Assembly (NCBI GenBank): GCA_946481735.1
Contig: CAMLOU010000081.1
Span: 1 to 19,421, forward strand
Direction of reading: 5' to 3'
DNA: 19,421 bases
Source of the DNA: an uncultured Cellvibrio sp.
Lineage (GTDB): Bacteria; Pseudomonadota; Gammaproteobacteria; Pseudomonadales; Cellvibrionaceae
Part shown: positions 1-7,510 of the stretch, piece by piece
Layout: the number at the start of each line of letters is the position of its first letter
Numbering within the stretch: position 1 is the stretch's first letter
Translations under genes and position numbers: made by a program
The notes under the pieces: model-generated
What the model saw: only the letters and a program-made list of their open reading frames with translations
Told to the model about the DNA's origin: nothing
Databases searched by the model: none

Positions 1-58
1 AACCGGCGCCACCGGTAACGAGGATGTGAGGCGAGGACGAGGAAACGGATGAAGTCAT
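1..58 (-). CDS. N-terminus of NAD-dependent epimerase/dehydratase (GalE-like), partial
   Basis: Only the first 19 codons are in the window; the gene continues beyond base 1. The reading frame opens with ATG at 58-56, preceded by an AAGGG Shine-Dalgarno about 8 nt upstream. A short Ser-rich start is followed by HILVTGGAG, the first beta strand and Gly-rich NAD(P)-binding turn of the extended short-chain dehydrogenase fold. This form of the motif is typical of UDP-glucose 4-epimerase (GalE) and related nucleotide-sugar epimerases. Which sugar substrate is used cannot be decided from 19 residues. It is transcribed leftwards, in the same direction as the porin gene at 316-1011, but a strong terminator separates the two, so it probably has its own promoter in the AT-rich stretch 60-260. 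Confidence 0.6.
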   Translation of the reverse strand, partial: MTSSVSSSSPHILVTGGAG

Positions 59-262
59 TGCACTGATTCCCTTTATACGGACCTTGAAAGACGCCGAAGT
101 ATAACGGGAATTTTTGATGGATTCACAAATTGGACAATTTTTAGTCTTTGCGCACAAATTATATTGTCTGCATACCCAGCCCCCCGCCGGGATTGGAAAT
201 GCAAATAATCCTTTAAAAATTTTTCAATGGTGACAGCGATAAAATTCAAAAACCATTAAAAC

Positions 263-291
263 AAAAAAGAGCAGATAATCTGCTCTTTTTT
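263..291 (-). terminator. Rho-independent terminator of the TorF-like porin gene
   Basis: A perfect 13-bp inverted repeat (AAAAAAGAGCAGA, loop TAA, TCTGCTCTTTTTT) begins 24 nt after the stop codon of the leftward gene at 316. The A-tract and T-tract on the two sides make it able to work in both directions, but only the leftward gene abuts it. Confidence 0.9.
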
Positions 292-315
292 GGAGGATGC
301 TACATTAGAAAAAAT

Positions 316-1011
316 TTATTCGCCGATTGGCAAAGACAATGTAACTACAAACTTCACTTCATCATTGTAAGCGCCATCAACATCATCAATGACTTTACCC
401 AAAGTAAAAGCAAGGTTTTCATTGTAGGCGTAGGATAAATCTATGTGAGTTAAGCCATCAACCGACGCGTCACCCGCTTCCATTTCATCATCACTGTGCA
501 TACCAACCAATAATGTCACTGACTTAAGTGATGCACTCAGAGTTGCGTAAGAGTAGTCAATATCACCTAAATCACTTAAGCCGTGGCGATACATTGCTTT
601 AAACGACAGGTCTTCAGATGCAGCAAAGCCTAAAGTGACAGCAACGTCAGAAACATCGTTAAAGCCAATGGGTTCTTCCAAAGAAGGGTACATATAAGTG
701 GTGTAATTCAGGTCAACGCTTACAGGGCCAGCATCAAAACCATAACCTGCATAAAAGTCCCACTCAGTTCCCAATGCAGCGTCGCCAGAAGATGCCCATA
801 GTCCGGTATAAAAACCCGCTTCGCTAATATTTACGTCACCAATAATGGCAGGATCACCATTGCCCAAATCCAGACCTCTCCAGTAGTACATATTGGCTGC
901 TGATACCGACGCAGACACCTCAGCCGCATTAGCAGCCGGGATTACAGCGGTAGAAGCCAGAGCCGAAAGAGCGATAGCACTGGCCAGAAATGTGTGTTTC
1001 ATCTTCTTCAT
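316..1011 (-). CDS. TorF-family putative outer-membrane porin (Gcw_chp family)
   Basis: A 231-residue exported protein. Residues 1-29 form a clear signal peptide (MKKMK, hydrophobic Ala-rich core, ANA before AEV). The mature part starts VSASVSAANMYYWRGLDLG and continues with 'DPAIIGDVNISEAGFYTGLWASS'-type alternating strands, the pattern of the Gcw_chp/TorF family of small beta-barrels (this string is split here by family resemblance, not by alignment). The protein ends in LSLPIGE rather than the usual C-terminal aromatic residue of an outer-membrane barrel, so the porin role is family-based inference. A GAGGAAG Shine-Dalgarno lies 6 nt before the chosen ATG; the fourth codon is a second ATG. 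It is monocistronic: a terminator follows 24 nt after the stop and over 400 nt of non-coding DNA precede it. A sigma-54-like site lies upstream at 1103-1118. The transported substrate is unknown. Confidence 0.75.
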   Translation of the reverse strand: MKKMKHTFLASAIALSALASTAVIPAANAAEVSASVSAANMYYWRGLDLGNGDPAIIGDVNISEAGFYTGLWASSGDAALGTEWDFYAGYGFDAGPVSVDLNYTTYMYPSLEEPIGFNDVSDVAVTLGFAASEDLSFKAMYRHGLSDLGDIDYSYATLSASLKSVTLLVGMHSDDEMEAGDASVDGLTHIDLSYAYNENLAFTLGKVIDDVDGAYNDEVKFVVTLSLPIGE

Positions 1012-1102
1012 GAGTTCTTCCTCTAGGTTTTAGGTATTGGTAAAGCCGTTTAATTGTTGAGGCAGCTGTCGATATCATTCCGAACTAGCTTGTCGCCAAT
1101 AT

Positions 1103-1118
1103 TGCAGTTACCAAGCCA
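1103..1118 (-). promoter_or_regulatory. Candidate sigma-54 (-24/-12) promoter for the porin gene
   Basis: On the minus strand the bases read TGGCttggtaacTGCA. The invariant GG and GC are exactly 12 bp apart as in the -24/-12 consensus TGGCACG-N4-TTGCW, and about nine of the twelve conserved positions fit. It would start transcription roughly 80 nt before the porin ATG. No enhancer-binding site was recognised and no sigma-70 promoter here is obviously better. The call is tentative. Confidence 0.3.
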
Positions 1119-1380
1119 ACTTTGTTTTTTACATATAAATCAAAAAGATAGAAGATGAATACAAGATGGCATACCGGGGCAAAAACATCGTGAGGCACCA
1201 TATTGATGCAGAAAATCGGTAGCATTGGAGGCCATAGGCACCAACTTTGTGCACAAATAAATGTTTCAGAAGGAGAGCGGAGGAAAGGAAGGAGAAATCG
1301 CTATAAAAATTGATAGAAACCCAATTTCTCCAGCTAAAACCCCGGCACAGCGCACACATCCCCTCCGGCAAAGAGGCGTG

Positions 1381-1398
1381 GCCCGACCGAAGTCGGGC
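1381..1398 (-). terminator. UUCG-loop hairpin behind the EamA transporter gene
   Basis: A perfect 7-bp stem closes a TTCG tetraloop on the minus strand (GCCCGAC, TTCG, GTCGGGC), 30 nt after the transporter stop. The very stable loop and position suit a terminator or an mRNA 3' end barrier, but the T-run after it is weak (CACGCCTCTTT), so simple intrinsic termination is uncertain. Confidence 0.45.
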
Positions 1399-1428
1399 AC
1401 ACCGCTCTCGAGGTAAAGGCAATCGCGG

Positions 1429-2349
1429 TTATCGAACGGCGGATGCGCCCCACAACTGACTCGCCACCTGCAGGCAGGATCGCCACAGCCGGGTGAGCCC
1501 CAGATCGACATAAAACACCAACGCCAGGATGACCATGCCGACCCCGATCAGGAGTTGCAATGTGAACCGCTCATCGGCAACCCATACGCCCAACACTAAT
1601 GCCAGAAGAGGTGTCATCAGTGTGACCAGCGAGACGACACTGGCGGACAAGCGCTTCAGGATGAAGAAAAACAACGTATAACCCAGCAGGGAACCAAAGA
1701 TCGCCAGGTAGGCCACCGCCCCGATGGTTTTATGCGAAAAGTCGTGCGGCAACTGGCCGTCCAGCCACCACCAGGTGAGCATTAAGCCCGGCAGCGAAAA
1801 CAACAACGAACCCGTCATCTGCGCAAAGGCTTCAGTATTTTCATTAAGGCGTTTCATCCAGACGCTGCTGAAGCTGAACAACAGACAGGACAACAGGATG
1901 CCACCAATGCCATAGATCCCATCGCGATCAATGCGCAACTGGCCATAAAAAATAACCAATAGCCCCGACAGCGCCACAACCAATGCCATGACTCGCCGAA
2001 GGGTGAAAGGGTTTTCGCGCAAAATCAACAGCGACAGAACACCCGTAACAAAAGGCGACATAGCGAAAATCACCGCCACCAAACCCGAAGGAATAAATTG
2101 TGCCGCCCAATAGACGACCGGCATATTGGGAAAAATGCCGATAGAACCGGCCAGATAGACTTTCCAGGCACCGGGAGGAAATAACTGCCGGCGCAGTGCG
2201 AACACTATCGGCAATGCAAATGCCACAGCAATCATCATGCGCGCCAGTGCAGCGGCAATAAAGCTGATGCTATCGCTACTCCATTGAATAGCCAGGGGAG
2301 TTGTTGCCCAAATGAGCACCACTAAAACATACGCCAGAAAAACTGCCAC
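1429..2349 (-). CDS. EamA-domain transporter of the drug/metabolite transporter superfamily
   Basis: An inner-membrane protein of 306 residues with about ten hydrophobic segments arranged as two tandem EamA repeats (roughly residues 5-135 and 145-290). Recognisable family features are the LIWATTPLAIQW start of helix 1, the charged loop with LRRQLFPP after helix 2, and the second-repeat helices around FGSLLGYTLFFFILKRL. Substrate unknown; relatives export amino acids or metabolites. The frame is open from an ATG at 2367, but that ATG has no Shine-Dalgarno. AAGGAG sits 7 nt before a GTG at 2349-2347, and starting there gives MAVFLAYVLVVLIW, a normal N-terminus for the family, so the GTG is chosen. 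A perfect inverted repeat lies 16-36 nt upstream of that start (2365-2385). Confidence 0.85.
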   Translation of the reverse strand: MAVFLAYVLVVLIWATTPLAIQWSSDSISFIAAALARMMIAVAFALPIVFALRRQLFPPGAWKVYLAGSIGIFPNMPVVYWAAQFIPSGLVAVIFAMSPFVTGVLSLLILRENPFTLRRVMALVVALSGLLVIFYGQLRIDRDGIYGIGGILLSCLLFSFSSVWMKRLNENTEAFAQMTGSLLFSLPGLMLTWWWLDGQLPHDFSHKTIGAVAYLAIFGSLLGYTLFFFILKRLSASVVSLVTLMTPLLALVLGVWVADERFTLQLLIGVGMVILALVFYVDLGLTRLWRSCLQVASQLWGASAVR

Positions 2350-2364
2350 GATAAAACTCCTTGT

Positions 2365-2385
2365 CATTAATACAGCTTATTAATG
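2365..2385. promoter_or_regulatory. Inverted repeat (operator-like) in front of the EamA transporter
   Basis: A perfect 8-bp inverted repeat, CATTAATA-CAGCT-TATTAATG, lies 16-36 nt upstream of the GTG start of the transporter. Size, AT-richness and position are those of an operator for a dimeric repressor. No regulator gene is next to it, so the cognate protein is unknown. Confidence 0.4.
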
Positions 2386-2430
2386 CAGCGACGCGGTTAG
2401 CTGACCCCGGGATTTTTCTATGGAAATAAA

Positions 2431-2462
2431 AAAGGCCGCAGGGAGATCTCGCTGCGGCCTTT
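2431..2462 (-). terminator. Strong hairpin terminator facing left, with no assigned gene in front of it
   Basis: An 11-bp perfect stem (AAAGGCCGCAG / CTGCGGCCTTT) with a 10-base loop that itself contains the palindrome GAGATCTC. On the minus strand it is followed by TTTTTTATTT, a proper U-tract; on the plus strand the tract is only TTTGTTG. It therefore should end a leftward transcript starting between 2463 and about 2740. Confidence 0.75.
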
Positions 2463-2483
2463 GTTGAAAAAGTTTTCTATCGA

Positions 2484-2582
2484 CTATTCATCAAACTCCG
2501 CAAACAATAACGCGCGTGCCACCCAATGGGCGACATGCAGTGCGCGGATTCGTAGTGCGGATTGTGTAACAGACATAGCCAT
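2484..2582 (-). CDS. Possible 32-residue small protein ahead of an orphan terminator
   Basis: A leftward frame starting ATG-GCT-ATG at 2582 encodes MAMSVTQSALRIRALHVAHW and continues to an acidic end, AEFDE. The stop lies 21 nt before the strong leftward terminator at 2431-2462, which otherwise has no gene to serve. The peptide is an amphipathic, Arg/His-containing helix in outline. The Shine-Dalgarno (AAAG, 4-10 nt upstream) is weak. The frame is open further upstream to 2687, but that extension is hydrophobic, unlike the rest, and less likely. I do not recognise a family. It could equally be a small non-coding RNA. Confidence 0.3.
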   Translation of the reverse strand: MAMSVTQSALRIRALHVAHWVARALLFAEFDE

Positions 2583-2802
2583 TAATCTTTGGATGAAAAG
2601 AGCAATGACTCTAAAGGAAAGCGGTGCGGATAACAACAGCCCGCGAGATAAAAAATGAGATAAAAATGAAGCGGGTTTTACTCTCACTTATTCGTCCACT
2701 GGACAAGGCGGCATCTATGATTTCAGCAACACATACAGTAGAGTGACTCCACCTTATAAAGAGCCAACGTCTGGCTCCTGCATGATGACCTGCCTGAACA
2801 TG

Positions 2803-4002
2803 ATGAAGACTTTTCTGGTCGGCGGCGCCGTCCGCGACAAACTGCTGGGCTACCCTTCCAGCGAAAAAGATTGGGTCGTGGTCGGTGCCACGCCGAAGAT
2901 CATGGAAGCCCAGGGCTTTGTGCCAGTGGGCAAGGACTTTCCGGTCTTCCTGCATCCACAAACCCGCGAAGAATATGCGCTGGCGCGCACAGAGCGTAAG
3001 ACCGGTCACGGCTACGCTGGCTTTACCTTTTACTGTGCGGAAGATATCACCCTGGAAGACGATCTGCGTCGCCGGGATCTCACCATCAATGCCATCGCTG
3101 AAGACGCACAGGGCAATATCATTGATCCCTATAATGGCCGCCGCGATCTGGAACAAAAAATCCTGCGGCATGTGTCGCCCGCCTTTGCAGAAGATCCGGT
3201 GCGCATTTTACGCATTGCCCGCTTTGCCGCACGCTACCACCATTTAGGCTTTCGCATTGCGGAAGAAACCCTGGCATTGATGCGTTCAATGGTCGTCAGC
3301 GGCGAAGCGGATCACCTGGTGGCCGAGCGGGTCTGGAAAGAAACGCAACGCGCATTGGGAGAAACATCAGCCGATGTGTTTATCCGGGTGTTACGCGATT
3401 GTGGTGCCCTTGCGCGTATTCTGCCGGAGCTGGACCGCTTGTTCGAGATGCCGGTGCAAGATGCACATCAGCCCGCTGCGGACCTTGGCTCCCTCGCGTT
3501 ATTGAGCTTACAACAGGCGAGTCAACTCAGCCCTGATCCGCTGATTCGTTTTGCCACCTTGCTACATGCGTTGAACGATGGCTTGCCAACAAACCCCGAA
3601 AACAATACCTCTGCAATTCATGCGCTTTGCGAACGTATAGCGGCACCTAAAGAGTACCGGGAGCTGGCCGTGCTGGTGGCAGAATTTCATGTTCACTGCC
3701 ATTGCGCGCAAACATTGGAGCCTGAAATGGTATTAACCTTGTTGTTGCGTACCGATGCCTTTCGCCGACCACAACGTTTTGAGAATTTTTTATTATGCTG
3801 TGAAGCCATCGCTCGCAGTCGTGACCGAGCGTTAGCACATTATCTTCCCGCAGATTTTTTGCGTGAGGCGTTACAGGCCTGCCTGGCGATCGACCTCAAG
3901 GCTATCGCGGCACAAGGCTTAACGGGCAAAGCCTTCGGTGATGAGCTGGACCAACAACGCCTGACCCACATTCAACAACTGCGCAAGCCGGGAACACACT
4001 GA
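2803..4002 (+). CDS. cca: CCA tRNA nucleotidyltransferase with degenerate HD domain
   Basis: Adds or repairs the 3'-CCA of tRNAs from CTP and ATP in the cytoplasm. The 399-residue product starts MKTFLVGGAVRDKLLG, the family N-terminus, with the nucleotidyltransferase carboxylates at E21 and D23 (E. coli has D21/D23), followed by DFPVFLHP, EYALARTERK, RRDLTINA and EDPVRILRIARFAARY of class II CCA-adding enzymes. The C-terminal part differs: where E. coli and Pseudomonas carry the HD-domain HDLGKGLTP and a His-rich stretch, this protein has LLHALNDGLPTNP and no His cluster, so the metal-dependent phosphohydrolase activity is probably lost. Starts at 2800 (one extra Met) or 2743 are also open; 2803 matches the family. 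No clear Shine-Dalgarno. The pteridine reductase follows after 6 nt. Confidence 0.92.
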   Translation: MKTFLVGGAVRDKLLGYPSSEKDWVVVGATPKIMEAQGFVPVGKDFPVFLHPQTREEYALARTERKTGHGYAGFTFYCAEDITLEDDLRRRDLTINAIAEDAQGNIIDPYNGRRDLEQKILRHVSPAFAEDPVRILRIARFAARYHHLGFRIAEETLALMRSMVVSGEADHLVAERVWKETQRALGETSADVFIRVLRDCGALARILPELDRLFEMPVQDAHQPAADLGSLALLSLQQASQLSPDPLIRFATLLHALNDGLPTNPENNTSAIHALCERIAAPKEYRELAVLVAEFHVHCHCAQTLEPEMVLTLLLRTDAFRRPQRFENFLLCCEAIARSRDRALAHYLPADFLREALQACLAIDLKAIAAQGLTGKAFGDELDQQRLTHIQQLRKPGTH

Positions 4003-4008
4003 CACGCT

Positions 4009-4776
4009 ATGGAAAATCTTTTATCGACATCGTCTGATTCACGTCCCGTTGCATTAATAACCGGTGGAGCCCGTCGTATCGGCGCAGCCATTGCTGAAAG
4101 CCTTCACCAGGCGGGTTTCAACATTGCCATACACTACCGTCATTCAGCGAAGGAGGCTCAAGCGGTGGTGGACAAACTGAATCAACAGCGCTCGAATTCC
4201 GCTCTTGCCGTTGCCGCCGACCTGAATCACCTCCAGGAAATTCAACACCTGGCTCACGCCCTATTGCAACAATGGCAACGGCTCGATGTGTTAATTAATA
4301 ATGCGTCCAGCTTTTTTCCTACACCGGTAGCCAATGCCAGTGAGGCGCAATGGAATGATTTAATGAACAGCAACCTGAAGGCGCCGTTTTTTCTCGCGCA
4401 AGCCTTTGCTGCCGAGCTGCAGCAACGCAGGGGTTGTATTATCAATATTGCGGATATCCACGCAGATCGCCCACTCAAACAACATCCGATCTATTGTGCA
4501 GCCAAAGCGGGCAATGTGATGCTCACCAAATCCCTCGCGCGGGAACTCGCTCCACAGGTGCGGGTCAACGGCATTGCGCCAGGCGCTATACTCTGGCCGG
4601 AACAGGACAACGGACTGGATGACTCAACACAGCAGGAGATCCTGCAAAAAATCCCCTTGGCACGCAGCGGCAGCCCCGAGGACATTGCGCGGGCAGTCAG
4701 ATTTTTGGTTCAGGATGCGCCTTACATTACCGGTCAGATCATCACGGTGGACGGTGGACGCAGCCTCTGCAATTAA
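4009..4776 (+). CDS. folM: Pteridine reductase (short-chain dehydrogenase, FolM/PTR1 type)
   Basis: A 255-residue NADPH-dependent short-chain dehydrogenase. The cofactor motif is TGGARRIG (residues 18-25); the Arg pair is the pteridine-reductase variant of the usual TGxxxGIG. NNAS is near residue 100. The catalytic part reads INIADIHADRPLKQHPIYCA, with Asp149, Tyr162 and Lys166: an Asp replaces the usual Ser exactly 13 residues before the Tyr, as in PTR1 (Asp181/Tyr194). The C-terminus has VNGIAPGAI and ITGQIITVDGG. It likely reduces dihydrobiopterin or dihydromonapterin/dihydrofolate, supplying reduced pterin cofactors. It starts 6 nt after cca and is probably co-transcribed with it. folB and folK lie 3-4 kb away on the other strand, so three pterin/folate genes occur in this window. 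Confidence 0.85.
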   Translation: MENLLSTSSDSRPVALITGGARRIGAAIAESLHQAGFNIAIHYRHSAKEAQAVVDKLNQQRSNSALAVAADLNHLQEIQHLAHALLQQWQRLDVLINNASSFFPTPVANASEAQWNDLMNSNLKAPFFLAQAFAAELQQRRGCIINIADIHADRPLKQHPIYCAAKAGNVMLTKSLARELAPQVRVNGIAPGAILWPEQDNGLDDSTQQEILQKIPLARSGSPEDIARAVRFLVQDAPYITGQIITVDGGRSLCN

Positions 4777-4875
4777 CGTGTTGCCCCGCACAATTAACCC
4801 AAACAAAGACTGGCACCTGTATTAAAAACCGCTAAGCTACATAGCAATGACTTTACTAGCGAGGTTACATTCTCA

Positions 4876-6369
4876 ATGTCGCGTCTGCTCATCGTGGTTG
4901 AATCTGAACAGGACTGGGCGCCCTACTTTCCCAGTGAACATGTCATCACGTTCGACAACTATCTGCAACTCAGCACCACCAAAACCAATCGTACCCGTGT
5001 GATCAATCTGTGCCGTAAATTCGGCTACCTGAGCAAAGGCTATTACTGCTCACTATTGGCAGAAGCGCGCGGTCATTCGGTTATTCCTTCGGTCAAGACG
5101 CTTAATGACCTGCGCAACCAGCATTCCTTTGCCATCATCCAGGAACACCTGCACAACCACTCCGAGAAGTTCCTTAAAAAACTGGCATCACGCGAAGAAC
5201 CCAAGTTAGCGTTCTGGATTTTTTTTGGTGAGAGCAGCGTACCGGAACTGCAAAAGCTGGCACGGGAGTTATTTGAGCAGCAGCCCTGCCCGATAATGCG
5301 CGCTGAACTGGAATGGGACGGCAGCTGGCGAGTGAGCAGCCTGAAAGTCACAGCCCTGCACAGCTTGAAGCTGGATGCCGAGCAGGAGGCTTTTGCCAAT
5401 GCACTTGATCATTTCAGCGCGCAACTCTGGCGCAAACAAAAAACGCAGAAGATCAGCCGCTACGATATGGCCATACTGGTCAACCCTGAAGATCCTCTGC
5501 CGCCCAGCGATGAAAAAGCGCTGAAAAAATTCGTGAAGATTGGCAACAAACTCGGTATTCAGGTGGACTTTATCGGGCGCAAGGATATTCGCAAACTGCC
5601 GGAATACGACATGTTATTTATCCGGGAGACCACCAATATCAATCACCACACCTTTCAGTTTGCCTGCCGCGCCGAGGCGGAAGGGCTGGCGGTAATGGAT
5701 GACTCCCAATCCATTATTCGTTGCACCAACAAAGTGTATCTGGCCGACCTGTTTGCGACGCGCGGCATTCCCACACCCAAGACCCGCCTGATTTCGAATC
5801 AATCGCCGGCCATTCTCGACAAGATTGCGGAAGAGCTGGGCTTCCCCTTAATCCTTAAAATTCCCGATGGCTCTTTTTCGCGCGGCATGGTGAAAGCCGA
5901 GGATCGTGCAGCCCTGGATAAAGGTGTGGCGGAATTGTTAAAGCATTCGGCCTTGTTGCTTGCCCAGGAATTTGTCTACACCGATTTTGACTGGCGTATC
6001 GGGGTGCTCAACGGAAAACCTTTGTATGCCTGCAAATATTTTATGGCGCGTGACCACTGGCAGATTTACGACCACAACAATAAAACCGATCCCTCCGGCG
6101 GCTTCGTTACCATGCCAACCTATGAAGTACCCAAGGCGGTTATTAATACCGCCATCAAAGCGGCCAGCATGATCGGCAATGGTTTGTATGGTGTCGACCT
6201 GAAGCAGTTAAAAGATCGCGTGGTGGTGATTGAAATTAATGATAACCCCAGCATCGACGCCGGCGTAGAAGATGAATTTATCGGTGATGAGCTTTACCAC
6301 ATGATCTTGCAGGAGTTTATCCACCGCGTACAAAAAATTCGCCACTTGAAAGAAGAATTATCTTTCTAA
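4876..6369 (+). CDS. RimK-type ATP-grasp ligase with RLAN N-terminal domain
   Basis: A 497-residue cytoplasmic protein with two parts. Residues 1 to about 185 match the RLAN ('RimK-like ATP-grasp N-terminal') domain in outline: MSRLLIVVESEQDWAPYFPS, then YLSKGYYCSLLAEARGHSVI and an FGES turn. From about 200 a pre-ATP-grasp region leads to an ATP-grasp domain (about 285-490) with Lys328 in LILKIPDGSFSRG, LAQEFVYTDFDWRIGVLNGK, and the metal-binding EINDNPS (Glu453, Asn455). ATP-grasp ligases join a carboxylate to an amine, as RimK does with glutamate. The target is unknown. In other genomes such proteins often sit beside glutamate-cysteine-ligase-like or acetyltransferase genes; here neither is present and a CorA channel follows after 18 nt. 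Shine-Dalgarno GAGG lies about 12 nt before the ATG. Confidence 0.85.
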   Translation: MSRLLIVVESEQDWAPYFPSEHVITFDNYLQLSTTKTNRTRVINLCRKFGYLSKGYYCSLLAEARGHSVIPSVKTLNDLRNQHSFAIIQEHLHNHSEKFLKKLASREEPKLAFWIFFGESSVPELQKLARELFEQQPCPIMRAELEWDGSWRVSSLKVTALHSLKLDAEQEAFANALDHFSAQLWRKQKTQKISRYDMAILVNPEDPLPPSDEKALKKFVKIGNKLGIQVDFIGRKDIRKLPEYDMLFIRETTNINHHTFQFACRAEAEGLAVMDDSQSIIRCTNKVYLADLFATRGIPTPKTRLISNQSPAILDKIAEELGFPLILKIPDGSFSRGMVKAEDRAALDKGVAELLKHSALLLAQEFVYTDFDWRIGVLNGKPLYACKYFMARDHWQIYDHNNKTDPSGGFVTMPTYEVPKAVINTAIKAASMIGNGLYGVDLKQLKDRVVVIEINDNPSIDAGVEDEFIGDELYHMILQEFIHRVQKIRHLKEELSF

Positions 6370-6387
6370 CACCGTAAGGACTTTGGG

Positions 6388-7353
6388 ATGATCAAAACGC
6401 TACTGCTCACCGCAGAGGAAAATCTTATTGAGGGCGGCACTGAGCTGATTGAGCGCTGGCGACATGAAGAAAATACTTATATATGGATAGACCTGGAAGG
6501 CGAGTCTCCTGAAGATGAACGCAAGATGCTCGAATCACTCGACTGCCATCCATTGGCTATTGAAGATGTGCAACGTTTTCGCCATCCCCCCAAAACAGAA
6601 GCCTTTGAAAACCATACCCTGATCCTGTATCGCGGGATTACCCAGTTCAACGACGACCTGACCATAGAACAAATGACCATTGCGTTGTTTGTCGGTGAAC
6701 GCTGTGTGATTAGCTGCCACCAACGGCCCTCCACCGGTGTGCGCCACGGCTGGGAGATGGCTGGCAGAGGCACATCACTCAGAAGCCCTGCGTTACTTGC
6801 CGTCAGCACCATGCATTATTCCGTAGGGCGTTATCTGGAGGCCGTGCTGGCCTTTGAGCCAAGCCTGAATGAATTGGAAGATTGTATGCAGGAGCGCCCT
6901 AATGATGAAACCATGCGCGAGCTGATTGCTTACAAATCCCGCTTGCGCAAACTACGCCGCATCTTCAGTTACCACGAGCGCCTCGCTACCAATCTGCTGA
7001 AAAATATTCCTCAAGCCTGGATTGACGAAGACGGCGACATTGAACATGCCTTGCAGGATTTATTTGAACGGTGCGAACGTCTACATGGTTTGTGCACCAT
7101 GTATTACGAAATTTGTGGCGACTTGATTGAGGGTTACCTTTCTATCTCCTCGCACATGCTGAACAACACCATGAAGGTGCTGACCATTATCACGGCGATT
7201 TTTGTTCCTTTAACCTTTATCGCCGGAATCTATGGAATGAACTTTGAAAATATACCCGAGCTAAAGATGCAATACGGCTACTTCTACGCGTGGGGCGCCA
7301 TGCTGCTGGTGGCTACCGGCTTCGGTTGGTTTGCTTATAAAAAATGGCTGTAG
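6388..7353 (+). CDS. CorA-family divalent-cation channel
   Basis: A 321-residue inner-membrane protein of the CorA superfamily, which moves Mg2+ (or Co2+, Ni2+, Zn2+ in some members) as a pentamer. The large N-terminal cytoplasmic domain is followed by a long helix and two C-terminal membrane segments, about 262-281 and 297-317. The signature YGMNF ends the first (GMN at 283-285), and a basic KKWL tail follows the second. The loop between the helices contains ENIPELKMQYG; the typical MPEL of Mg2+ CorA is replaced by IPEL. No evidence decides between Mg2+ and Zn2+. AAGGA lies about 10 nt before the ATG. It is almost certainly in one operon with the RimK-like ligase 18 nt upstream. No terminator was seen behind it. 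Confidence 0.88.
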   Translation: MIKTLLLTAEENLIEGGTELIERWRHEENTYIWIDLEGESPEDERKMLESLDCHPLAIEDVQRFRHPPKTEAFENHTLILYRGITQFNDDLTIEQMTIALFVGERCVISCHQRPSTGVRHGWEMAGRGTSLRSPALLAVSTMHYSVGRYLEAVLAFEPSLNELEDCMQERPNDETMRELIAYKSRLRKLRRIFSYHERLATNLLKNIPQAWIDEDGDIEHALQDLFERCERLHGLCTMYYEICGDLIEGYLSISSHMLNNTMKVLTIITAIFVPLTFIAGIYGMNFENIPELKMQYGYFYAWGAMLLVATGFGWFAYKKWL

Positions 7354-7510
7354 AAATATCGGAAAGTGTTAACGCATCAATAAAATAGCAAACGTGACGC
7401 GATTTTTATACTTGCCACGCCAATAACGCACACTAAAAAATTCCATTGCGCAAAAATATAATGATTAATTGCTCCAAATCAAATAGCCATCTGCTAACAC
7501 GCTCATAATT

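Larger units (their letters stand above)
1012..1428. other. Non-coding gap between the porin and the EamA transporter
   Basis: 417 nt with no convincing gene. Two leftward frames here (1129-1422 and 1266-1511) show no family resemblance, and the second runs into eamA in another frame. The gap holds the porin leader, the candidate sigma-54 site (1103-1118), an AT-rich part around 1125-1160, and a 7-bp hairpin at 1381-1398 just behind the transporter gene. Confidence 0.6.
2368..2799. other. Gap between the divergent EamA transporter and cca genes
   Basis: About 430 nt between divergent genes. It holds the operator-like repeat (2365-2385), a strong hairpin terminator pointing left (2431-2462), a possible 32-codon leftward ORF (2484-2582), a tandem GAGATAAAAA repeat (2645-2667), a GTCCACTGGAC palindrome (2694-2704), and a GAGCCA/TGGCTC hairpin (2761-2777) in the cca leader. 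Part of the rightward frame 2743-2802 is open in phase with cca but looks like leader, not protein. Confidence 0.5.

Noticed and set aside
2743..2802. Upstream extension of Cca by 20 residues
   Set aside because: The added residues do not resemble the family, which starts with MK-x-(Y/F)-LVGGAVRD, and the DNA contains a GAGCCA/TGGCTC hairpin more like a leader.
2611..3171. 186-codon minus-strand frame opposite the cca start
   Set aside because: It overlaps the conserved N-terminal half of Cca; no ribosome site and no domain resemblance.
7412..7462. Promoter for hsp20 from TTGCCA (7412) or TATAAT (7457)
   Set aside because: TATAAT lacks a -35 at a usable distance and TTGCCA lacks a proper -10; no sigma-32 consensus either, so no promoter is called.
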